A stretch of 64,000 nt of DNA from contig LLEU01000025.1 of NCBI GenBank assembly GCA_001567505.1, positions 1 through 64,000 on the forward strand, in the 5' to 3' direction. A program made the position numbers and the translations under genes. Positions 17,372-26,570 of this stretch are shown piece after piece. The notes beneath the pieces are model-generated. The model worked only from the letters and a program-made list of their open reading frames with translations. It made no database searches and had not been told where the DNA came from. Position 1 is the first letter of the stretch; each line of letters opens with the position of its first letter. Source of the DNA: Acidobacteria bacterium OLB17 (GTDB taxonomy: Bacteria; Acidobacteriota; Blastocatellia; Pyrinomonadales; Pyrinomonadaceae).

Positions 17372-19104
17372 CTAAACGCTCGCGAACACCTCTTTCTCTT
17401 CTCCAAGATCACGTGCGGACGGCGTCAGGATCGTCTTCTTGTTGATATAGATCTTTTCGCCGCGTCCGATCGCTCGCCGGACATCGTCCTCGCTAACGAA
17501 ATCAACAGGCTGCGGCGGCCCTTTCTCGCGACCGGCTCCGCATAAACGTGGTGGATTATCGTCTCTTTTGTTTCGCTGCGGGAGACCGCCGGTTCCGGCG
17601 CTTTTGGCGGCTCGGGAAGCGGCTTTGCTTCGACCTCGGGCCGGTTTCGCAGGAATGCATCGACGATCCGAGCGATGTCTTCCCTCTTCGGCTTCGTGCG
17701 TGGCGGCGGCACTACCTCGGTCTTTCTCGCCGATGCGTTCGAAGCTAATGCCTTCCGGTTTATCGGTTTCGTCTCGAATGCAACGCGCTTTACGTCCATC
17801 AAATGGATCGGTGAGACGTTGTCCGAGGTCACGTTCCCGCCCCAGGATCCGCAGCCAAGCGTCATCGAAGGCGCAAGGTCGGTCGAAAATCCAATGGCAC
17901 CATGCGTTGTTGGTGAGTTGATGATCACGCGGGCGGCCGGCATCTGCTTTCCATACTCGATCGCCATCTGACGATCCTGCGTGTGCATTCCCGCTGTATG
18001 TCCCATGCCGCCGAACCGCAGGATCTCTTCGCAGCGAGCGGCGCCTTCTTTTACGCCGTTCGCGACAAAGAAAGCAAGCGTAGGCGAAAGCTTTTCGACC
18101 GACCACGGAAATTCACGCCCGACGCCGCCACAATCTGCGATCAGGCAGCGCGTCCCCGCGGGAACCTTCACACCTGCGAGCTCGGCGATGTATGCCGCCG
18201 ATCTCCCGACGATCCCGGGGTTCAGCGTCCGCTGCGGCGTCAATAGGATCTTTGCGACCGAATCTGCTTCCGAAGGAGTCAGAAAATGGCCGCCCTGCTT
18301 CTCGAATTCCGCCCTGACGGCCGCTTCGATCGGCGCGTCAACGACCACACTCTGTTCGCTTGCACAGATCGTCCCGTTATCAAAACAAGTTCCGGTGAGA
18401 ATGTCCGCGACGGCCTTCTGCGGGTCCGCCGAACGCTCGATGAACACGGGCACATTACCGGGCCCGACGCCGAATGCGGGTTTCCCGGACGAATACGCCG
18501 CCCGCACAAGTCCCGTGCCGCCCGTCGCAAGGATGACGGCCGTGCGTTTGTGCTTCATCAGCGTTTCGGTGCCTTCGATCGTCGAGACGGTCAGGCATCG
18601 GATCGCGTCGGCAGGAAGCCCTTCTCTAACGCCCGCATCGCGCATTATCCTCGTGGTCTCGGCAATGCATTTTGCCGCAGCAGGATGCGGCGAGAGCACG
18701 ATAGCATTGCGGGATTTGATCGCGATGATGATCTTGAATATCGCCGTCGATGTCGGATTCGTCGATGGAATGATCGCCGCGACGACGCCTCTCGGACTTG
18801 CGATCTCGACAATACTGCCGAAATCGTTGATCACGCCGACCGTTCTTAGGCCCTTGAAGAAATTCCAGACGTCTTCCGCCGCAAAGCGGTTCTTCTCGAA
18901 CTTGTCCTCAGGTTTGCCGTAACCAGTCTCCTCGCACGCCATCTTGCCGAGCCGCTCGGAATCGGTGAGGGCGGCCCTTGCCATCGCTTCGCAAATGCCG
19001 TCGATCCGTTGCTGGTCGAACTCGGCAAGCGCGCCGAACGCCGCAAACGCTGCATCGACAGCGTCTCGTGCTTCCTGCTGTGCGAGAAGATCCTTGTCAG
19101 CCAT
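17372..19104 (-). CDS. Microcompartment-type CoA-acylating aldehyde dehydrogenase with extended tail, frameshifted near 17532
   Basis: The main domain (about residues 1-455) resembles EutE/PduP enzymes that oxidise aldehydes to acyl-CoA. It has [13 protein letters not shown], the Gly-rich [20 protein letters not shown] and the catalytic-Cys segment [13 protein letters not shown]. The C-terminal 120 residues are unusual: a Pro-rich linker, an amphipathic helix [17 protein letters not shown] that looks like an encapsulation peptide, another Pro-rich linker, then a final module containing [14 protein letters not shown]. The final module is reached by adding one base near 17530-17534 (577 residues in all). 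It is 86 bases downstream of the first BMC-H gene. Confidence 0.88.
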
Positions 19105-19190
19105 CTTTCCTTACGGTAAAGGTCGGAAGAATGGTGCCGCCGCGTGCTTTAGAAACACAGGCGACGGCACTAACCCTAAAAACTTGCGCG

Positions 19191-19580
19191 CTATTTCGAA
19201 CGGCTTTTGCTGCCGGCGGCCGAAATTGCGGATGATCCGGCATCGCCGGAGGTGAGCGACTTGCCGCCGCGAAGAGCTTTCTCGTCGGGGCTGTAGCCGA
19301 CGGCGCCGCCTTTTGGCAGTACGCGTTCGACCTCGGAATGCGGACGCGGAATGACGTGAACGCTGATAAGTTCGCCGACCCTGCGTGCCGCCGCCGCGCC
19401 TGCATCCGTTGCGGCCTTTACTGCGCCGACGTCGCCGCGGACGAAGATCGTAACGTATCCGGCGCCGATATATTCCTTTCCGATCAGCTGGACATTTGCG
19501 GCCTTTACCATTGCGTCGGCCGCCTCCACGGCTCCGACGAACCCTTTGGTCTCGACCATCCCAAGTGCCTCTAAACTCAT
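19191..19580 (-). CDS. Bacterial microcompartment shell protein (BMC-H), first paralogue
   Basis: A 129-residue BMC-domain protein, [20 protein letters not shown], then [20 protein letters not shown] and [11 protein letters not shown]. It is about 35 residues longer than a minimal BMC-H because of a Ser/Gly-rich tail after VLPKGG, as seen in many EutM-like proteins. It would form hexameric facets of a shell. A GAGG Shine-Dalgarno lies 9 bases before the ATG. It is the first gene of the operon and has a recognisable promoter upstream with a direct repeat. Confidence 0.96.
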   Translation of the reverse strand: MSLEALGMVETKGFVGAVEAADAMVKAANVQLIGKEYIGAGYVTIFVRGDVGAVKAATDAGAAAARRVGELISVHVIPRPHSEVERVLPKGGAVGYSPDEKALRGGKSLTSGDAGSSAISAAGSKSRSK

Positions 19581-19615
19581 TGACTATTCCTCACTTAAAT
19601 TCAAGCTAGCTGGAT

Positions 19616-19643
19616 TTTATACCACGACGATTCGATAGCCAAA
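19616..19643 (-). promoter_or_regulatory. Putative promoter of the BMC operon
   Basis: On the minus strand TTTGGC (complement of 19638-19643), a 16-base spacer and TATAAA (complement of 19616-19621) precede the first BMC-H gene by about 35 bases. The -35 half lies inside one copy of a 15-base direct repeat, so a regulator bound there would compete with polymerase. Confidence 0.5.
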
Positions 19644-19697
19644 ATTATCACGACCGCACGCCTATTAACAAGCGGAGGCCGCTCGACGGCCAAAATT
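19632..19697. repeat. Pair of 15-base direct repeats in the BMC operon / rodZ-like intergenic region
   Basis: TCGATAGCCAAAATT (19632-19646) and TCGACGGCCAAAATT (19683-19697) match at 13 of 15 bases. They lie 51 bases apart start to start, close to five helical turns. They stand between divergent genes and the first overlaps the -35 of the BMC promoter. This looks like an operator pair. Confidence 0.5.
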
Positions 19698-19769
19698 GAC
19701 ATCGCTGCATCGACCTAATAAAATCAAAACTTTACGAACGGTTGCTTCCCTTCGACGATATTGTCTGAA

Positions 19770-20839
19770 ATGTCACGATCACTTGGCGAAAAGCTGCGGC
19801 TAGCCCGCGAAGAACGAGGTATATCCATAACCGAGGTCGCCGAAGCCACGCGCATCTCACCGCATTACCTTCAGGCCATCGAAGTTGACGATTATCGAAC
19901 GCTCCCCGGCGGTATTTTCAATAAAGGCTTCATAAAATCCTTTGCAAAATACGTCGGCGTGGATGAACAGGAAGCGCTCGCGGATTACGCCCGACTCCTC
20001 GACGCTGACAGCAGTCAGCCCGCGGCCGAAGTGCCGGTAAAACATCACAGGCCCGAGGTTTTGACCGATGACCGCACCGGCGGCTCAATGCTTCCGACGA
20101 TCGTCGGAGCGGTCGTCATTTTGGCGATCGTGACGGCTGCCGTCCTTTTTGGCCTGAATTATCTGAAGAATCGCGAAACATCACCCGTCGCGAACGCGAA
20201 CACGTCCGCGAACACGGCGAATGCAACCCAGCTGTTCCTGCGGCCACGCCTCAGCCGGCGGTGCCGGACATGGCCTCGCTGAAGGTCGAGTTCTCCGCGA
20301 CGACCGATCCCGTTTCAGTTACCGCTTCACTCGACGGCGGCCGAAGCGAGAGCAAACTCATCGCCGCAGGCGAGACGGCGACCTTCGAACCGAAGGAAAG
20401 CTTGAAACTGAGCTACTCGCGTTCTCTTGCCGAGGTCGTGAAACTCGCGATCAACGGCCGGCCGATCACGCTCCCGACAACGCCCGCAAATCCGAGGCGA
20501 AGCGTTATCGAGTTCCAGATCGACAAGACGACGCTTCCGGCGATCTGGGCAAGTTCATCAATTGGCTCCGAACCTCCCGTAGAGTCATCTGCCGCCGGGA
20601 CGCCGACCGCTCAGCCGGCCGTGAATACGCCGGCCGCGACAGCAACTCCGAAGCCTGAGACCACCGCTCCGGCAACTCCGGCGGCAACGCCTGCAGCATC
20701 GACAAGGCCGGCCAATACCGCCCCGACGCCTTCGACCGCGGCTTCGCCGGCGAAACGGCCCGCAACCGGGACGCGTTCACCTGTTCCGGAGGCGACGCCC
20801 GCTCGGACGCCGAAGCGTTCGGGCGCCGATACGCACTGA
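19770..20839 (+). CDS. RodZ-like helix-turn-helix membrane protein, frameshifted near 20229
   Basis: The N-terminal domain (about 1-65 from the ATG at 19770) is a Cro/XRE helix-turn-helix, with GEKLRLAREERGISITEVAE and YLQAIEVDDYRTLPGG followed by KGFIKSFAKYVG. This is the RodZ-type pattern, where the HTH contacts MreB rather than DNA. A membrane helix follows (about 109-131). After an Asn/Ala linker the frame shifts; adding one base at 20227-20231 continues into AVPAATPQPAVPDMASLKVEF and a DUF4115-like beta domain. The tail is a Pro/Thr/Ala-rich stretch. The corrected length is 356 residues. It is divergent from the BMC operon and may be regulated with it only by proximity. Confidence 0.8.
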
Positions 20840-20873
20840 TTTTGGCCACTTTAGATCTGAAGGATCGGAATAT

Positions 20874-20905
20874 GCTCGCGAGTTTTTCTCTCGGGCATTT
20901 TTGTT
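20874..20905 (+). terminator. Imperfect hairpin with T-rich tail after the rodZ-like gene
   Basis: GCTCGCGAG and CTCTCGGGC (20874-20896) pair with two mismatches around TTTTT, followed by ATTTTTGTT. It would separate the rodZ-like transcript from guaB, whose own -10 box begins at 20906. Confidence 0.4.
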
Positions 20906-22386
<1,481 letters not shown>

Positions 22387-22408
22387 TGCTTGCGAGCATC
22401 GGTTTGCG

Positions 22409-24322
22409 CTAATTCAACTGAGCGAGAAGATCTTCCCATTCGGCGTAGAGAGCTTTTAACGAATTTTCGGCCTGCTGAAGCTCGGCAGCGAGCGCGCGGA
22501 TCTTCTCGGGATCAGACGTATTCTCCGGGACGGCCATTTCCTCGCCGATCTTCCCGATCTTGGCCTCGGCCGCGGCGATCTCGGTTTCCTCGATCTCGCG
22601 AATGCGTTTCTCGATCTTCTGAAGCTGATTCTTTGAAAGGTTGTTCGCGGATGCCGCCTTTTCCGGCTCGGCCGCGGGCTCATGTCGTGTCGTAGGCGCC
22701 GGACTGAGACTCACGGCACCGGACCTCAGACGATCGGCCTTCCAATCGTGAAATTCCGTATAATTCCCTGCATACTCGATCACATCGCCGTTCGATTCGA
22801 ATGACAGCATTTGCGTTGCGATGCGGTCGAGGAAAAAACGGTCATGGCTTACGGTGACGATCGTTCCCGGATATTCGTCGAGTGCGGTCTCGAGGGCTTC
22901 GCGGGCCGGAATGTCGAGGTGGTTCGTCGGTTCGTCGAGCACAAGGACGTTCTTTTGCGAATAGATGAGTTTTGCGAGTGCGAGACGGCCCTTCTCGCCG
23001 CCCGAAAGGTCGCGGACGCGCTTCTCAATGTCTTCACCAAAGAAAAGAAAACGCGCGAGGAATGACCGCAATTCGACGTTCTCGGCCGTCGGCGCGACGC
23101 GCCGCATTTCGGAGATGATGTCGTTGCCTTCGTGCAGATCGTCAAGGTTCTGCGAGTAATAACCGATGTTCGTCTTTGTGCCCCAAGTGAGCTTGCCGTC
23201 GAGTTCGCGGATCTCGCCGATCAGCGTTTTCAGGAGCGTGGTCTTGCCGGTACCGTTCCCGCCGATGATCCCTAAGGCTCCGCCGCGATGCAGCGAGATG
23301 TTAATGCCGGAGGCAAGCACCTTTTTACCGTATCCGATCGAAAGATCTTCCGTCGTTAGGACGTTATTGCCGGCACGCTCGACATTCTTTAGCTTGAAAT
23401 TTCCGCCGCTTTTCTCTGACCTTACCGCCTCGACGCGTTCGAGACGCTCGAGCATATTCCGCCGTGATTTCGCCTGCTTGGTCTTTTGCCCTTCGAGATT
23501 GCGGCGGATGAATTCCTCGGTCTTCGCGATCATCGAACGCTGATTCTCGTACTCACGCTGCTGCTGTTCGCGGCGAAGTTCGCGCTCGACAAGGAATTTC
23601 GAATAGTTGCCCTTGTAGGACACGGCCCGCCCGTTCTCGAGCTCGATGATGCGGTCGGTCGTGCGATCGAGGAAGTAGCGGTCGTGACTGATGATCACGT
23701 AAGCTGTGCCGTATTCGCGAAGATAGCCTTCCAGCCATTCGACGGCATCGACATCGAGGTGATTTGTCGGTTCATCGAGCAGAAGCACATCGGCGTTCGA
23801 GAGCAGAAGTCTCGCCATGCCAAGGCGGTTCTTCTGGCCGCCGGAAAGCGTCTTTGTCTCAAGTCCCCAAGATCCCGAGGCGAATCCGACGCCCTGAAGT
23901 ATCGCCTCCGCACGCGCCGCGTATGTGAATCCGTCCGCTTGCTCGAAGGCGGCCTGAAGTTCGGCGTATCGCTCGAGGACAGGTTCCGAATGATCCGTCT
24001 CCATCTGCTGTTCGAGCCGACGCATCTCATCCTCGATGTCGTGGATATGCTTAAAAGCGGACAACGCCGCCGTATGCACCGTCTCGCTGCCGGCAAAATC
24101 GACGTGCTGTTCGAGCAGGCCAAGATTGAGGCCGCGCATCTTCACGATATCGCCGGTGTCGGCGGCCTCTCGCCCGATCAAGAGGTTGAAGAGCGTCGTC
24201 TTCCCGGCTCCGTTCCGCCCGACGAGGCCGATCTTCTCGCCCGGATTCACCTGGAACGAAACGTCGCGAAGGATCGCGTTACCGCCGTAAGATTTTGAGA
24301 TGTTTGAGAGGCGAAAGAGCAC
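22409..24322 (-). CDS. ABC-F family ATP-binding protein
   Basis: A 637-residue soluble protein with two ATPase cassettes and no membrane segments. The first has Walker A GRNGAGKTT, signature LSGGQKNRLGMARLLL and DEPTNHLD; the second has GGNGTGKTT, LSGGEKGRLALAKLI and DEPTNHLD. The interdomain linker has the charged FLVERELRREQQQREYENQR helix typical of ABC-F. A coiled-coil C-terminal tail (about 555-637) follows, as in Uup. ABC-F proteins act on ribosomes, modulating translation or conferring drug protection. The layout fits the Uup/YdiF group better than antibiotic-resistance proteins, but this cannot be settled from sequence reading. Confidence 0.93.
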   Translation of the reverse strand: MLFRLSNISKSYGGNAILRDVSFQVNPGEKIGLVGRNGAGKTTLFNLLIGREAADTGDIVKMRGLNLGLLEQHVDFAGSETVHTAALSAFKHIHDIEDEMRRLEQQMETDHSEPVLERYAELQAAFEQADGFTYAARAEAILQGVGFASGSWGLETKTLSGGQKNRLGMARLLLSNADVLLLDEPTNHLDVDAVEWLEGYLREYGTAYVIISHDRYFLDRTTDRIIELENGRAVSYKGNYSKFLVERELRREQQQREYENQRSMIAKTEEFIRRNLEGQKTKQAKSRRNMLERLERVEAVRSEKSGGNFKLKNVERAGNNVLTTEDLSIGYGKKVLASGINISLHRGGALGIIGGNGTGKTTLLKTLIGEIRELDGKLTWGTKTNIGYYSQNLDDLHEGNDIISEMRRVAPTAENVELRSFLARFLFFGEDIEKRVRDLSGGEKGRLALAKLIYSQKNVLVLDEPTNHLDIPAREALETALDEYPGTIVTVSHDRFFLDRIATQMLSFESNGDVIEYAGNYTEFHDWKADRLRSGAVSLSPAPTTRHEPAAEPEKAASANNLSKNQLQKIEKRIREIEETEIAAAEAKIGKIGEEMAVPENTSDPEKIRALAAELQQAENSLKALYAEWEDLLAQLN

Positions 24323-24343
24323 CGTTCGGAGTTTCTAACAGGC

Positions 24344-24384
24344 AAAAGGTAGAAGAAAACCGTCGCGGTTCGCCTCTACCTTTT
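24344..24384 (-). terminator. Two-storey hairpin downstream of the peptidyl-prolyl isomerase gene
   Basis: AAAAGGTAGA (24344-24353) pairs perfectly with TCTACCTTTT (24375-24384). An inner perfect stem AACCG-TCG-CGGTT lies in the loop. On the minus strand the outer stem ends in TTTT. It separates the PpiC gene from the ABC-F gene and could work in both directions. Confidence 0.6.
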
Positions 24385-24448
24385 GGATAAGGTCAAAAAG
24401 CCCTATGCCCGCGAAGCGGCCGCAACCGCTTCGGCAGCACAGAACAAA

Positions 24449-25666
24449 CTATTTATTCGCAGCCGGCTTTGCAGCGTTCGCAGCAGGTTTTGCGGCGTTC
24501 GCAGCAGGCTTGGCATTCGAATTTGCGTTCGAATTCGCAGTCGTGTTCGCTGCTGCAGGCTCGGCATTCGCATTGGCGTTCGAGTTTGCCGCCGCAGGCG
24601 TTGCGATGCCCGCAGGCCGTGCACCGCTCAGCTCATTCGGGTTGGCAACGATCTTACGCGCGAGGAGATTGTCGATCTTCGCCTCGGACATCGCGATCGT
24701 CTGGTACGCGGTCTGCAAAAGCTGTTTGCGTGCACTGATCAAAGCTTCGGTGACCTGCTGGCGAACGCCCGGGCTCTCAAGCGTCAACGCCTCATCGCGG
24801 TCGCTGCGTTCCTGCAGCTTCAGGATGAAGAACTTACCCTGTGCCCGCGTAATAAAGAGCTTGCCGATCTCGGTCTTCGGGTTCATAAGCGCCTCGACGA
24901 CATCGGCCGGGAACATCTGCCGAAGGTCGTCCTCCGAGGCATATCCAAGGTCGCCGCCCTGGAATCGGCTCTGGTCCTCGCTCTTCTCGCGTGCGATACT
25001 CGCAAAATCCGCACCGGCCTGCAGCTGCTTGACGATCTCGTCGCCGCGGGCCATTGCCGAAGCCTGATCGACCGTCACGTCGCCTTCGCCGTTGTTTGCG
25101 GGGTCAATGACGATAGCGGCAAGCTTTACGCCTTTCTTCTTAACAAAGGCCTCTTTGTTCCCTTCGTAGAACTTCTCGATCTCGCCGTCCTTCGGCGGTT
25201 CGATCTTGCCCGTGACCTTGTCGAAAAGCTTCTGGATGGCGAGCGTCTTCTTCAACTGCAAACGGACGGTCGCCTCGTCCATCCCGGCAGCCTTCATATC
25301 CTTTTCAAGCTGCTCAGCGGATTTGCCGCTCTGTGTCTTCTGCTTATTAAGCTCGGCCGTCACTTCTTCGTCCGTCGGAACAACGCCCTCTTTCTCGGCC
25401 TTCTGGAAGAGCACCTCTTGCTCGATCAGGCCGGAAAGGACCTGAAGGCGAGCGTTCGCAAGCTCAAGCGGCGACATACGGGCATCCTGTCCCTGTGCCT
25501 GCATCTTGAAAACGCGTTCGACCTCTTCGTTCTTAATGGCCTTTCCGTTCACGGTCGCTGCCGTTTCATTCGGGTCAAGCCCGCCGGATGCTCCGGTATT
25601 GCTGCTTGTGCCGCCGCCACACGCCGTAAATACGACAGACGCGATCGCGAACAACGTCGCGACCAT
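24449..25666 (-). CDS. PpiC/SurA-type peptidyl-prolyl isomerase lipoprotein
   Basis: A 405-residue periplasmic foldase. The start at 25666 has AAGGA 5 bases upstream. The N-terminus is a lipoprotein signal (TLFAIASVVFTAC; lipobox Cys at about 16). A SurA-N-like helical domain (about 36-170) precedes a parvulin domain containing QGGDLGYASEDDLRQMFP and EIGKLFITRAQGKFFILKL. It would assist folding of exported and outer-membrane proteins. The tail of about 60 residues is a low-complexity Asn/Ala repeat with PAANAAKP units. Such Asn/Ala runs recur in other exported proteins of this window. Confidence 0.87.
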   Translation of the reverse strand: MVATLFAIASVVFTACGGGTSSNTGASGGLDPNETAATVNGKAIKNEEVERVFKMQAQGQDARMSPLELANARLQVLSGLIEQEVLFQKAEKEGVVPTDEEVTAELNKQKTQSGKSAEQLEKDMKAAGMDEATVRLQLKKTLAIQKLFDKVTGKIEPPKDGEIEKFYEGNKEAFVKKKGVKLAAIVIDPANNGEGDVTVDQASAMARGDEIVKQLQAGADFASIAREKSEDQSRFQGGDLGYASEDDLRQMFPADVVEALMNPKTEIGKLFITRAQGKFFILKLQERSDRDEALTLESPGVRQQVTEALISARKQLLQTAYQTIAMSEAKIDNLLARKIVANPNELSGARPAGIATPAAANSNANANAEPAAANTTANSNANSNAKPAANAAKPAANAAKPAANK

Positions 25667-25731
25667 AAAATCCTTCCAAATTTTTCCACTCTGGGATCCG
25701 CTCCTTTCAACCTCTCGGTCATAGACATAAC

Positions 25732-25761
25732 TTGACTCTACCGGCTTATTTCTGGTATAAA
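25732..25761 (+). promoter_or_regulatory. Sigma-70 promoter upstream of rpmB
   Basis: TTGACT (25732-25737), an 18-base spacer and TATAAA (25756-25761). The transcript would have a leader of about 60 bases with GGAGG (25814-25818), 10 bases before the ATG. Confidence 0.65.
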
Positions 25762-25828
25762 ATCTGTTTTTGAGTTTTTAACGAACTCTGCAATACTTCC
25801 TCGTAAAATATACGGAGGCTTTAAACTT

Positions 25829-26023
25829 ATGGCTCAACGCTGCGATGTATGCGGAAAAGGTCCGCAATTTGGTAACAACGTTTCACACGCGAACAATAAA
25901 ACTCGTCGTCGGTTCGATCCGAATCTTCAACCGGTTCGCGTCCAGCTGCCCGCGGGCGGCACCGGACGTATCAAAGCTTGCACACGCTGCATCAAGTCCG
26001 GAAAGATCGTAAAGGCTGCTTAA
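25829..26023 (+). CDS. rpmB: 50S ribosomal protein L28
   Basis: The 64-residue L28 begins with the zinc-type N-terminus [20 protein letters not shown], with the second Cys pair at CTRCIKSGK near the C-terminus. The C-x2-C ... C-x2-C pattern marks the zinc-binding (C+) form. L28 stabilises the base of the L1 stalk and the E site. The gene has its own promoter and SD and ends in a good intrinsic terminator. Confidence 0.98.
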   Translation: MAQRCDVCGKGPQFGNNVSHANNKTRRRFDPNLQPVRVQLPAGGTGRIKACTRCIKSGKIVKAA

Positions 26024-26061
26024 CTCCTATTTGAGTTACTGACCTTTCTTTTGGTTGCCAA

Positions 26062-26097
26062 ACGCCCTTCATAAAAATGAGGGCGTCTGTTTTATTT
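26062..26097. terminator. Intrinsic terminator of rpmB
   Basis: ACGCCC pairs with GGGCGT, extended by TCAT/ATGA around AAAA, then CTGTTTTATTT. The T-rich tail is on the plus strand. It lies between converging rpmB and ridA. Confidence 0.8.
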
Positions 26098-26479
26098 ACC
26101 CTTCGACGACCGCGATGCAGTCGATCTCGACGCGGCAATCCCTCGGCAGGCGTGCGGCCTGAACCGTTGCCCTCGCGGGCTTGTTCGCGTCAAAATACCT
26201 TCCGTACACTTCATTCATCGCGGCGAAATCGTTCATATCCGCGAGGAACACCGAGGTCTTCACCACCGTCGCGAAGCTCGCTCCGGCGGCCGCGAGCACC
26301 TCGCCAAGATTCTTAAGGACCTGCTCGGTCTGCTCAGCGACATCTTCCGAGACGAAATTCCCGGTCGCCGGATCGATCGGGATCTGGCCTGAGCAAAAGA
26401 CCATACCGTTCGCCTTTATCGCTTGTGAATACGGGCCGATCGCGCCCGGTGCCTTTTCTGTTGCAACTACCTCGATCAT
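26096..26479 (-). CDS. ridA: RidA family reactive-intermediate deaminase
   Basis: A 127-residue protein from the ATG at 26479; the longer upstream frame shows no similarity to the family. Family marks are APGAIGPYSQAIKANGMVF (11-29), SGQIPIDPATGNFV (31-44), VFLADMNDF and the C-terminal LPRDCRVEIDCIAV with the catalytic Arg. RidA hydrolyses enamine/imine intermediates produced by PLP enzymes such as threonine dehydratase, a member of which is encoded at 10305 though not adjacent. It follows relA/spoT by 91 bases on the same strand and may share its transcript. Confidence 0.95.
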   Translation of the reverse strand: MIEVVATEKAPGAIGPYSQAIKANGMVFCSGQIPIDPATGNFVSEDVAEQTEQVLKNLGEVLAAAGASFATVVKTSVFLADMNDFAAMNEVYGRYFDANKPARATVQAARLPRDCRVEIDCIAVVEG

Positions 26480-26570
26480 AAGTCTCCAAATATGCCCGCA
26501 AAAGAAGCGTTCGGGCAAAAGCGAAATAGTAACAAAACTCGGGATAAAAGGAAAGTTTGAGGGCGGGATT

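Noticed and set aside
17981..18922. 313-codon plus-strand frame
   Set aside because: Exact antisense of the aldehyde dehydrogenase; Ser/Arg/Pro-rich with no domain logic.
19097..19405. 102-codon frame overlapping the first BMC-H gene
   Set aside because: Out-of-frame shadow of the BMC-H C-terminus with no conserved features.
24383..25735. 450-codon plus-strand frame
   Set aside because: Antisense of the PpiC lipoprotein; composition dominated by Leu/Arg repeats derived from the Asn/Ala tail.
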